A stretch of 64,000 nt of DNA from NCBI GenBank assembly GCA_029706075.1, contig JAINUG010000026.1, positions 7,024,674 to 7,088,673 of the forward strand. Direction: 5' to 3'. A model generated the notes under the pieces. That model was not told where the DNA came from, did no database searches, and worked only from the letters and a program-made list of their open reading frames with translations. Below, one piece after another: positions 34,238 to 43,859 of the stretch (position 1 is the stretch's first letter; the number at the start of each line of letters is the position of its first letter). Source of the stretch: Aldrovandia affinis. Taxonomy: Eukaryota > Chordata > Actinopteri > Notacanthiformes > Halosauridae. Position numbers and translations under genes: made by a program.

Positions 34238-35656
34238 ACCCACATCTGCTCCTCCCTTCCTGACACCTTGGACCCCCTTCAATTTGCATACCGTCCCAAT
34301 AGATCTACGGACGACGCCATCTCCTGACAGCACACCGCCCTCTCCCACCTGGATAAGGGTAACACATATGTGAGGATGCTGTTTATAGATTACAGCTCAG
34401 CATTCAATACAATTGTGCCTGCTAAGCTCATTCCCAAGCTCAGGATCCTGGGTCTTAACACCTCCCTCTGCAATTGGATCCTGGACTTCCTGATGGGCAG
34501 ACCCCAGGTGGTGAGAATGGGTAACCTCAACTCCTCTGCACTGACCCTGAGCACAGGAGCCCCTCAGGGCTGTGTACTCAGTCCCCTCCTGCATGCCCTG
34601 TTCACACATGATTGTGTGGCCACGCGCAGCTCCAATATCATCCTTAAGTTTGCAGACGACACCACCATCCTGGGTCTCATCTCCAACAATGATGAGACTG
34701 CCTACAGAGAGGAGGTCAGCGTCTTGGCAACATGGTGCCAGGACAACAACCTCTCTCTCAATGTCTGCAAGACTAGGGAGATGATAGTGGACTTCAGGAA
34801 GCGACAGGGGGGAGGGGGTCACGCCCCCATTCACATCGATGGAGCTGAAGTGGAGAGAGTCTCCTGCTTCAAGTTCCTCGGTGTGTTCATCAATGATGAC
34901 CTCTCCTGGTCTAAGCAATCGGACGCGGCAGTAAAAACTGCCCAAAAGCACCTATACTTCCTGAGGAGACTCAAGAAGTTTGGCATGTCTGTCAAAACTC
35001 TAACCAATTTCTACAGGTGCACTATTGAGAGCATTCTCACTGGCTGCATTACTACCTGGTACGGCAGCTGCTCCGCTGCTGATCGCAAGGCCCTCCAAAG
35101 GGTGGTGAAGACAGCGGAGCGCATCATTGGCTGCCACCTCCCCTCCGTGCAAGGCATCTACCACACACGATGCCTTAGGAAACCACGGAAAATCACAAAA
35201 GACTACAGCCACCCAGGCTATGGACTGTTCTCGGTGCTGCCGTCTGGTAGACGTTACCGGAGCATCCGGGCACGGGCTACCAGACTCACTAATAGATTTT
35301 TCCCCCAGGCCATCAGGCTTCTCAACCAGCAACACTAATCTCAGTGTTTACATTGATCACATCATCACCCCAATGTGTACTCTAATCACTTTGTATGTAC
35401 ATTAAATGTACATCACCTCAATTTTAATGCACTTCTCACTTTTTTAATGCACTTCTCACTTTATATTTACATATTTACATATTTAAAACTCCTATTCTTA
35501 ATTACTGCTACAAATGTTTAATGTTTACTGTTTTTCTGTTTTGTATATTTCTGCTATTGTTAATATTTAGTTGTTGCTTGCCATGTCCCAAGAATTTCAT
35601 TGTTCAGAATGACCTTGTGTTATACTGTGCACTTGATAAATAAAACACTTTGACTT
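34238..35656 (+). mobile_element. L2-clade LINE, 5'-truncated
   Basis: The insertion starts inside the reverse-transcriptase domain and includes the C-terminal part of ORF2 and a 3' UTR ending in AAGAATTTCATTGTTCAG and an A-rich AATAAAACACTTTGACTT. Truncation at the 5' end is the usual result of incomplete target-primed reverse transcription. A duplicated TTTTTAATGCACTTCTCAC unit is present in the 3' UTR (about 35,423-35,462). It directly abuts the LTR-like repeat starting at 35,657. No clear target duplication was found. Confidence 0.85.
34261..35338 (+). pseudogene. L2-clade reverse transcriptase, partial ORF2
   Basis: A frame of 322 codons from 34,370 to the natural stop at 35,338 covers the palm and thumb of a LINE reverse transcriptase. 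Motifs are [15 protein letters not shown] (catalytic Asp), [14 protein letters not shown], and [10 protein letters not shown] with the FADD box holding two catalytic Asp. Downstream come [33 protein letters not shown] and a C-terminal [17 protein letters not shown] block. Upstream (34,261-34,369) coding similarity continues ([19 protein letters not shown]) but hits a stop. The enzyme copies LINE RNA into nicked chromosomal DNA. The endonuclease half is missing, so this copy cannot act alone. A 184-codon frame on the other strand is a shadow of it. Confidence 0.9.
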
Positions 35657-36990
35657 TGTCACACGCCACGTGACAATCCCTGGACTGGAGCAGAGCAGCT
35701 GATGGTAAGAACTGGCAGAGGAGTGGGGTTTGCCGGTCTACGGACCGGATCTTAATTTTTCTCACTCTCCCCCAGACGCAGGAGAGAGAAACAGTGGGAG
35801 AGCAGGTTAAAATAAAACAAACACAAAGTCTTCACCCTACTTGCCGCGAAGCTTTCGGGCAAAAACTAAAATAACAAACTAAAATAAACCAACAATAAAT
35901 GAAAGCCCGCCTCCTCCGAGGGGGGGAATCCCCTTTCGGGGAACACACAACGTACACAGACAATCAGCGGCTTTCCACACCGCCTTCATACATCCATATT
36001 TAACATGCATCTACACTTAACGGGACAGGCTAGAACTCTATGCACTGTCCCGACACACACTCAATACACATCTCCACAGTACACCGCGCCTCTTCAGTCC
36101 GGAGTTCTACTAGAACCTCCCCAGGCACACACATATCCAGTGACTTTTCAAGTGCTTCCCAACCCATGCACACAGAGACACTCAAACTTTTCAGTCCGAG
36201 TTCTCTTTTGCCCCAAACACACAGAGACCCTCGCTACTCCTCACAGTGAGACTTCTCTGGCAACCAGCCCTGAGACACTCTCCACTCTTACAGTGAGAGT
36301 TCTCGGTCCGTTGTCCAGAAACACTCTCCACTGCCCGAGTGCGAGTTCTCTTCCAATCACACCGAGGGCAAGAGGCGGACACTATTTCAGTGCGCCCTCT
36401 CGCTCTCTTTCCCAGACACACAGAAAGCGCTCTACTCAGTCACTCTTGACAAACATACACAGAACTCAACATAACCTCCACACAACTCCCGGGGACGACT
36501 TGCGGGGAAGACACCATACACAGTACGTCACTCACATTAAACATTCCACACTACACAATACGGCACGATACGATACGCCACGTGTGTATTCGCACATTCA
36601 CACACATGAACGAACGAACAACAAGACCCACAACTCAATTTGCATACATAAATGACAAGACTAACAACTTCACACTACACACCCACATGAATGACCAGAC
36701 AAGACAAAAACGAACTGATTCCCCACTCGCCTCACCTGCTCTTAAATAGGCTTACTTTCTGCCTGGCTCAGGTGGGACTCGTGAGGCATTCACCCGTCTA
36801 TCATTCACACACCTAATCACAAACCACCAAACAATTGACAAACCACACCCACTCACATTCTCACACACAAACAGGTAAGTGAATAATCACTTACCAATTA
36901 ACATCAATTAAATAATAATTAAATCAATGATGGCCTTTGGAGCAACCTCCTGGGCAACAGTTCACACTCTCACACCCTGTGAGAGTGCCA
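35657..36990 (-). mobile_element. LTR-like repeat, copy A of a three-copy family
   Basis: The left end GTCACACGCCACGTGACAAT and GGTCTACGGACCGGAT match copies at 59,910-60,311 and 62,867-63,343. On the minus strand the sequence has AATAAA-like signals near the shared end and a TATA-like CCTATTTAAG at about 36,740-36,750, suggesting a minus-oriented LTR (promoter on the right). The right limit is not defined; beyond about 35,900 this copy differs from the others. The long plus-strand frame inside (36,005-36,655) is Thr/His/Ser-rich and is probably not a gene. Confidence 0.55.
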
Positions 36991-37116
36991 ACCCTGTCCC
37001 CGGAAAGTCTCACTGCTCTAAAGGCCTCCATAACATGGAAAAACAAAGGCAACCCTGCCACTCCCATGTTGCCGGAGAGCTGAGGAGAGTGGCTAACGTT
37101 AGCTAGCTACTTAGCA

Positions 37117-37416
37117 ATGGCCAGAATGGTAAACGCAGAGAAGGACGTGGTGAAGTTTTTATTGCAAACTCCATTCCACTCATTGGAATACAGAGAGAAG
37201 GCGAGGATTACAATGGAAGGAAGACCACTAACTAAAATTAAGTTCACTAAGAGAAACGAGAAGGTAGGAGGAGTGTTCAATACTTCTTGGAATGGTAGGT
37301 ACACTTGGCTTACTGGGAGCCTCGCTACCAATCATTTGTATTGCTGGCCCTGTCCTCTTATGGGAAAATGCTTTCTTAAATGCTCTCTAAAGACGAATGC
37401 AAGCATTGACACTCAG
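37117..37416 (+). pseudogene. hAT transposase N-terminal exon with TTF-type zinc finger
   Basis: The frame from ATG 37,117 encodes about 100 residues with KIKFTKRNEKVGGVFNTSW, then NGRYTWLTGSLATNHLYCWP and CPLMGK. FNTSW, YTWL and YCWPCPL form the TTF-type zinc-finger pattern that begins ZMYM/hAT transposases and binds DNA. The open frame ends at a splice-donor-like CAGAC|GTAAGA. The next hAT piece, a DUF4371 segment, lies on the same strand at 48,301-48,690 beyond the young Gypsy insertion. The two are therefore probably one gene split by that insertion in its intron. No 5' inverted repeat was identified. Confidence 0.65.
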
Positions 37417-37629
37417 ACGTAAGATTCCCTGAAACTGAAAAGTTAAATAAAGAAAATCAGCTGCACTTCTAAGATTATAACAAGCAATATTATTGTAATT
37501 TTGTGGGTATAATAAAAACAACTGCTTATCCATCTTTCTGTAATTGTTTGATAATCTTAAAACAAACGTGATTTCATGCTTTTATATTTGGTTGGATTAT
37601 TATGAAATATATTTATTAGGTTGTTAGCT

Positions 37630-37634
37630 GTAGC
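37630..37634. repeat. 5-bp target duplication of the tandem chromovirus (left)
   Basis: GTAGC here is repeated exactly at 47,746-47,750, directly after the third LTR. None is present at the middle LTR, so the whole triple-LTR array occupies one insertion site. Confidence 0.92.
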
Positions 37635-38119
37635 TGTAACGATTCGACCAGCAATCCGTAATTTCCCCAAATCACCAATCAGAAAAAGCAAAAGACACCT
37701 CAAGAATGCACCAAGTTAATCCACGTCATTACAGACAGCTGTTAGCACTTACCGGGAGGATATTTAATCTACTGGCATTCTCCATTCATTGCTTGGACAT
37801 TGTTTAGTTTCGCCTAGACAAACTCGCTTTTCGTTTTCATGCTCGCACGTCCTTGTAAAATTCTATTCTTGTTTTGGTTTATTATTAGAGTTCCTTGGTT
37901 TAGTTATATCCGTGTTTTGGATTACGTTTTGGATTTGCTACTTAGCTAGCTTTGTTTGTTTCAGTTCATTTATTATTTTGGTTTGTTTTGTGATTTATTT
38001 GCGTGTCGCCTCCGACATTGTTTTGCCTACGTTTGTGGATATAAACACCACGAACGTTTTCCGTATTTTGGGTTTTCTTCGCGCCTGCACTTGGTTCCAC
38101 CCCTACTACACTCCTGACA
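37635..38119 (+). repeat. Chromovirus LTR 1
   Basis: 485 bp from TGTAACGATTCG to ACTCCTGACA, nearly identical to LTR 2 (42,428-42,910) and LTR 3 (47,261-47,745). Differences are mostly single-base length changes in homopolymers. It contains a TATA-like box and the self-priming sequence described separately. Its TG...CA termini and the GTAGC duplication define the left edge of the array. Confidence 0.95.
37761..37801 (+). promoter_or_regulatory. LTR promoter and self-priming segment
   Basis: TATTTAA (37,761-37,767) lies about 30 bases before GCTTGGACATTG. The ten bases CTTGGACATT (37,792-37,801) are the exact reverse complement of the sequence just inside the LTR (38,121-38,130). If transcription starts about 30 bases after the TATA box, these ten bases form the 5' end of the RNA, as required for Tf1/sushi-type self-priming. 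The same layout is present in LTR 2 (42,584-42,593) and LTR 3. Confidence 0.75.
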
Positions 38120-38120
38120 G

Positions 38121-38130
38121 AATGTCCAAG
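38121..38130 (+). other. Self-complementary primer-binding site, copy 1
   Basis: AATGTCCAAG begins one base after the LTR end and pairs perfectly with CTTGGACATT in the R region. No tRNA-type primer site (TGG...) is present. It overlaps the gag start codon (ATG at 38,122). Copy 2 has the same site at 42,912-42,921. Confidence 0.8.
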
Positions 38131-38946
38131 ACAACAACGGAACCAGCAGAAACCGAGGCGACCCAGAGCTTCCTGCGCACGACAATCCAGAACCAGGAAG
38201 TTTCCATTAGACGGCAGGATCAGGCTATTGCTCTGCTGACAGAACAACTAAACACTTTCAGCCAGCAAACATCCAGCCAATTCAACACCATCACAAAGCT
38301 GCTTCAAACTACACTCCCTACCGCCGTTTCTCAGCCTCACCAGGAACCCATGATCAACACCCAAGCCAGCTTGTCTCGCGAACCGCGGCTCCCGGCACCG
38401 GAGCGCTACGACGGCAACCCCACGGGATGTCGCGGTTTCCTCACTCAGTGCTCACTGGCATTTGAACTTCAACCATCACAATTCCCCAGCAATCGCTCCC
38501 GGATAGCGTATATCATCTCCCTTCTTACTGGAACCGCTCTGCAATGGGCGACTGCTATCTGGGAGGAACAGGGACACATCTGCGACAGTTACCTCCAATT
38601 CAATTCCGAGTTGAGGAAGGTGTTCGACCATCCGGTCCGGGTCGTGAAGCAGCTAACCAGCTGCTCCCGGATCCAGCAGGGAGGTCGAACGGTGGCAGCT
38701 TACGCCATCGAGTTCCGCACCCTGGCCGCAGAGAGCCGCTGGAATAACGAGGCATTGATAGCGGCGTTTCGGCAAGGTCTCAGCGAGGGGCTGAAGGATG
38801 AACTCGTGATCCATGGGCATATTGAACAATGGGAAGAACTCATAGATTTAGCCATACAGCTAGATAATCGACACCGGGAACGCAGGCTCGAGCGCCGTAA
38901 CAACAACCCCATTTCTCAACCTCGGACATCACTCACTACGAACTGA
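38122..38946 (+). CDS. gag: Chromovirus gag, copy 1 (capsid part)
   Basis: The start at 38,122 is chosen because it lies directly at the LTR/internal junction and begins the conserved Gag. The open stretch runs 274 codons. An N-terminal coiled-coil-like segment (RRQDQAIALLTEQLNTFSQQ) is followed by a capsid domain with LPAPERYDGNPTGCRGFLTQ, ISLLTGTALQWATAIWE and AYAIEFRTLAAESRW, the sushi-ichi/PEG10/RTL1-type Gag. The protein assembles particles that package element RNA. The frame is broken before the zinc knuckle (CxxCxxxxHxxxxC, seen in the other copy at 43,861-43,910), probably by a small deletion. Upstream in-frame codons within the LTR are not part of the gene. Neighbouring pol follows on the same strand. 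Confidence 0.85.
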   Translation: MSKTTTEPAETEATQSFLRTTIQNQEVSIRRQDQAIALLTEQLNTFSQQTSSQFNTITKLLQTTLPTAVSQPHQEPMINTQASLSREPRLPAPERYDGNPTGCRGFLTQCSLAFELQPSQFPSNRSRIAYIISLLTGTALQWATAIWEEQGHICDSYLQFNSELRKVFDHPVRVVKQLTSCSRIQQGGRTVAAYAIEFRTLAAESRWNNEALIAAFRQGLSEGLKDELVIHGHIEQWEELIDLAIQLDNRHRERRLERRNNNPISQPRTSLTTN

Positions 38947-38999
38947 ATCACTCCCGTCAGCTTTCCATTCACAGCCTCAAGCTCTTCCCAATAAACAGG

Positions 39000-41900
39000 A
39001 GGAACCCATGCAGTTGGGTAGAACTCGCCTCTCTACCACGGAAAGGGAACGACGCCGGGGAGGAAAACTGCTGTATGTACTGTGGTCATTTTGGGCATTT
39101 CCGGGTTCCTGTCCGGAGTTACAGGGAAATGCCAACGCTTCTACCACACCGAGGGTGGTAAGAAGCGCGCGGTCACTCCCGGTTCTGAACACCTCACGGG
39201 GTTGGTTCTACCGATCTCCCTGCGCTGGAACAGCTTGCAACACTCGCTCTCCAGCCCTCATTGATTCGAGCAGCAGGGGATTTCATTGATTTGAATTTTG
39301 CCCGGCAACTTCAAATCCCTCTGGTGACGTTGGACTCCCCTCTGTCCGTCACAGCCCTGGACGGCAAACCACTGGGATCCGGTGCCGTCACACAGCAGAC
39401 TATTCCATCCAAGTCACCATCGGGAGAACCACACCGAGCGGATGGAGTTTTGTCACACAATCTCCCCAGCTACCCTCGTGCTTGGCTACCCTGGCTAAGC
39501 AGGCACAACCCCACATCGACTGGAACGCAGAGAAGATACTGGGCTGGGGTTTAGCCTGTCAGGGCACCTGTCTACTGCCTCACCCTTCCGCTGCCTTTTC
39601 ACGCGGGAACCAGAAATCCAGGAGTGGGCCCGAGTGCTGTCGGGCGCACCGTGACCTCCAGGCGGTGTTCAGCAGGCAACACACATCCATTCTGCCACCT
39701 CACCGTCCGTCACGACTGTGCCATTGATCTACTGCCGGAACCAGTCCCCGGGCAAGATCTTTCACTGTCCAGAACTGAGACGATGGCGATGACTACCTAC
39801 ATCCGGGAGGCACTGGCCGGGCACATTCGTCCTTCCACCTCGCCAGCGGAGCAGGGTTTTTCTTTGTGGAGAAGAAGGGATGGGGCCTGCGGCCATGTAT
39901 CGACTACCGAGGCCTCAACAACATCACAGTGAAGAACAGGTACCTCTGCCTCTCATGTCCACGGCCTTCGAGATGCTCCAGGCGCTACCGTATTTTCAAA
40001 CTAGACCTCAGGTGTGCATACAACTTGGTGCGCATTCGCGAAGGGGATGAATGGAAAACCGCTTCAACACGCCGACGGGACATTACGAGTATCTCGTCAT
40101 GCCGTTTGGGCTCTCCAACAGTCCATCAGTATTCCAAGCTCTTATTAACGATTTATTGAGAGAGGCACTCAACCGCTTTGTGTTTGTGTACCTGGACGAC
40201 ATTCTCATTTTCTCCAGGAACGTCCAGGAACACGAACAACATGTGCGACATGTCCTTCAGCTGCTTCTTAAGAACCAACTGTATGTTAAACTGGAGAAGA
40301 GCAGTTCCACGCTTCCACGGTCACATTTCTGGGATTCATTTTACACGCAGGCAGCATCCAAATGGATCCAACCAAGACCCAGGCGGTCAGAGACTGGCCA
40401 CGCCCCACCTCCGTCAAACAGGTGCAACGTTTCCTTGGCTTCGCCAATTTTTACCGGCGATTCATCCGGGATTTCGGAACGGTGGCGGTTCCACTCACCA
40501 ACCTGACCCGGGTAAGGAAAAAGCATTCGTCTGGACACCCGCAGCCGAACAAGCCTTCCTACGTCTCAAACAACGTCACCTCAGCACCCATCCTGACTAT
40601 TCCGGACCCATCTCTGCCCTTTGTGGTCGAGGTAGACGCTTCCAACACTGGCATCGAGCCGTCCTATCTCAACGGATTAAGCCAGACAACAAACTCCGCC
40701 CCATGTGCCTTCCTGTCACACCGCTTGACACCCACCGAGTGCAACTACGACATTGGGGACCGCGAATTACTGGCGGTGAAAAAGCGCTGAGGAGTGGCGT
40801 CACTGGCTGGAGGGTTCGGTCCACCCATTCACTGTTTGGACCGATCATAAGAACTTGAGTACCTACAGCAGGCCAAGCGGCTGAACCCCGGGCAAGCTAG
40901 GTGGGCATTGTTCTTCAACCCGGTTTCAGTTCACACTCTCCTACCGTCCGGGGTCTAGGAATCAGAAACCGACTCTCTCCCGGATTTTTGAAGCTCCTGA
41001 CACCGCCGCCCCAGTGGAGACCATCCTCTCACCAAGCCGCATCACGCCCGGTCCAGTGGGGCATTGAGACCGTGGTTCGTCAGGCCTTACGAACGGAACC
41101 TGACCCGGCAATGGCCCACCTAACCATTGTTTTGTACCTCAGCTGTTCGAACCAAGTACTACAGTGGGTCACGCCTCTTGTCTCACCGACATCCAGGGGT
41201 GACTCGCACCTGGAGTTTCTTAGTCGACTTGTTCTGGTGGCCCAAGATGGAGGAGGAGGTCCGGTCATTCGTTCTGGCTTGCGCGCGGTGTGCACCCAGC
41301 ACAAAAACCCCGGACACGTCCCCAAGGGCTACTCCATCCTCTGCCCATTGTCTCGCCATTCATGGTCCCACATCTCCATGGACTTTGTTACAGGGCTACC
41401 CCCTTCGCACGGTCAAACCGCGGTTTTTGTGGTTGTGGACCGTTTTCCAAAGCCTGCCGTTTCATTCCCTGCCCAAACTGCCTCGCCCAGGAGACTGCTG
41501 AACTGGTGGCCGAACATGTGTTTCGGTGTTTGGTCTTCCTCCCGACATCGTGTCCGACCGAGGTCCTCACTCCACCGCCTGTTTCTGGAAGGCATTCTGC
41601 ACACCTTTGGAGCCACAGCCAGCCTCCTCGTCTGGATACCACCCCCCAGTCCAACGGGCAGACCGAGCGGGTTAACCAGACATGGAGACGACTCCTGAGG
41701 TGCCTCTCGGCATCCAACCCCAAGTCCTGGAGCCGCAATCTTCCTTGGGCTGAATACGCCCCACAACACTCTTCGCTGCCCGCCACCGGATGTCACCCTC
41801 TCGAGGCTCAGTTCGGCTACCAGCCTCCTCTCCCTGACCAGGAGAGGGAAACTGGTGCCTTCGGCAGAACTTCATGCTGCACCATGCAAACAAGCCTGGA

Positions 41901-42425
41901 AGAGAGCCAGGTTAGTCATCGAACGCACACCACCCAACAACACTGCAAGCAAGCCGACCGGCTCCGTCAGCCCAGCACTCACATTTCACCCGGCCAGAGG
42001 GTCTGGTTATCAACACGGACCTACCCTCAAGGTGGAGAACCGCAAGTTGGCTCCACGTTTTGTAGGTCCTTCAAAGTGGTCCGGTTAATCCGGTAGCCTA
42101 TCGCTCTCACTGCCTCCAGAGATGCGCCCGTGGTACACTTTACCTTCCACGCCTTCTCGCCGGGGCCACTGCTCATCGGGCGCACACCACCCGGCTAAGC
42201 CTCCTCCCGCCCCTCATCAACGGCCACCCAGCGCACACCGTTGCCGCCTTCCAACCCGCTGAGTACAGTCAGGAGTCCAGTACCCGGTGGACTGGGAGGG
42301 ATACTTGACCAGCGGATCGGTCCTGGATTCCAGCTAAGCAGATTCTGGATCCAGCCCTCATCCGGGGACTTCAAGGCCAGCAGAAGGCTATTATTGGACC
42401 GCTGGGAGTCGGTCCTAGAGGGGGT
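39000..42425 (+). pseudogene. pol: Chromovirus pol, copy 1, broken by many small indels
   Basis: Order: zinc-knuckle region (about 39,065-39,115); protease (about 39,255-39,420, active-site loop frameshifted); reverse transcriptase (about 39,850-40,500, catalytic YLDD at about 40,189-40,200). Then RNase H (about 40,600-40,990, with [14 protein letters not shown] and TDHKNL acidic residues), integrase (about 41,190-41,720) and a C-terminal chromodomain-like segment (about 42,270-42,410). Pol copies the RNA, removes it, and inserts the DNA; the chromodomain is known to steer chromovirus integration to particular chromatin. The path changes frame repeatedly at single-base gains or losses that the second copy does not share. 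As written it cannot encode a full polyprotein. Confidence 0.85.
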
Positions 42426-42427
42426 TC
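42409..42427 (+). other. Polypurine tract before LTR 2
   Basis: CTAGAGGGGG lies just before the LTR start (TTC|TGTAACG). It is the plus-strand primer site; the equivalent before LTR 3 (47,241-47,260) has a longer G run. Confidence 0.75.
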
Positions 42428-42910
42428 TGTAACGATTCGACCAGCAATCCGTAATTTCCCAAATCACCAATCAGAAAAAGCAAAAGACACCTCAAGAATG
42501 CACCAAGTTAATCCACGTCATTACAGACAGCTGTTAGCACTTACCGGGAGGATATTTAATCTACTGGCATTCTCCATTCATTGCTTGGACATTGTTTAGT
42601 TTCGCCTAGACAAACTCGCTTTCGTTTTCATGCTCGCACGTCCTTGTAAAATTCTATTCTTGTTTTGGTTTATTATTAGAGTTCCTTGGTTTAGTTATAT
42701 CCGTGTTTTGGATTACGTTTTGGATTTGCTACTTAGCTAGCTTTGTTTGTTTCAGTTCATTTATTATTTTGGTTTGTTTTGTGATTTATTTGCGTGTCGC
42801 CTCCGACATTGTTTTGCCTACGTTTGTGGATATAAACACCACGAACGTTTTTCCGTATTTTGGGTTTTCTTCGCGCCTGCACTTGGTTCCACCCTACTAC
42901 ACTCCTGACA
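42428..42910 (+). repeat. Chromovirus LTR 2 (shared middle LTR)
   Basis: 483 bp, nearly identical to LTRs 1 and 3. It serves both as 3' LTR of the first internal region (polypurine tract on its left) and 5' LTR of the second (primer-binding site on its right). No target duplication flanks it. Confidence 0.95.
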
Positions 42911-42912
42911 GA

Positions 42913-43790
42913 ATGTCCAAGACAACAACGGAACCAGCAGAAACCGAGGCGACCAGAGCTTCCTGCGCACGACAATCCAGAACCAGGAAGTTTCCATTAG
43001 ACGGCAGGATCAGGCTATTGCTCTGCTGACAGAACAACTAAACACTTTCAGCCAGCAAACATCCAGCCAATTCAACACCATCACAAAGCTGCTTCAAACT
43101 ACACTCCCTACCGCCGTTTCTCAGCCTCACCAGGAACCCATGATCAACACCCAAGCCAGCTTGTCTCGCGAACCGCTGACTCCCGGCACCGGAGCGCTAC
43201 GACGCAACCCCACGGATGTCGCGGTTTCCTCACTCAGTGCTCACTGGCATTTGAACTTCAACCATCACAATTCCCCAGCAATCGCTCCCGGATAGCGCAT
43301 ATCATCTCCCTTCTTACTGGAACCGCTCTGCAATGGGCGACTGCTATCTGGGAGGAACAGGGACACATCTGCGACAGTTACCTCCAATTCAATTCCGAGT
43401 TGAGGAAGGTGTTCGACCATCCGGTCCGTGGGGTCGTGAAGCAGCTAACCAGCTGCTCCGGATCCAGCAGGGAGGTCGAACGGTGGCAGCTTACGCCATC
43501 GAGTTCCGCACCTGGCCGCAGAGAGCCGCTGGAATAACGAGGCATTGATAGCGGCGTTTGGGCAAGGTCTCAGCGAGGGGCTGAAGGATGAACTCGTGAT
43601 CCATGGGCATATTGAACAATGGGAAGAACTCATAGATTTAGCCATACAGCTAGATAATCGACACCGGGAACGCAGGCTCGAGCGCCGTAACAACAACCCC
43701 ATTTCTCAACCTCGGACATCACTCTCACTACGAACTGAATCACTCCCGTCCAGCTTTCCATTCACAGCCTCAAGCTCTTCCCAATAAACA
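42913..43790 (+). pseudogene. gag: Chromovirus gag, copy 2, frameshifted
   Basis: Same Gag as copy 1 but interrupted by several single-base deletions (for example CCC to CC at about 42,953, and GGC to GC at about 43,203) and by a gain near 43,428. The capsid helices ISLLTGTALQWATAI-type and GLSEGLKDELVIHGH are visible in different frames. The zinc knuckle that follows (about 43,861-43,910, CMYCGHFGHFRGSCP) is intact here but broken in copy 1. Confidence 0.8.
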
Positions 43791-43859
43791 GGAGGAACCC
43801 ATGCAGTTGGGTAGAACTCGCTCTCTACCACGGAAAGGAACGACGCCGGAGGGAAAACT

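Noticed and set aside
34397-34951. 184-codon frame on the minus strand
   Set aside because: It is the shadow of the L2-clade reverse transcriptase on the plus strand, which has all expected catalytic motifs.
36005-36655. 216-codon open frame, Thr/His/Ser/Pro-rich
   Set aside because: It lies inside the LTR-like repeat copy A, has a simple, repetitive composition, no recognisable domain and overlaps other open frames. It is probably a by-product of AC-rich sequence.
36966-36989. Perfect 10-bp hairpin CACTCTCACA/TGTGAGAGTG as a terminator
   Set aside because: Rho-independent terminators do not apply to a vertebrate genome; it may simply mark a repeat boundary.
41388-41796. Minus-strand frames opposite the chromovirus integrase (also at 46,206-46,601)
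   Set aside because: They occur in both copies at the same place opposite integrase; GC-rich coding DNA often leaves the opposite strand open.
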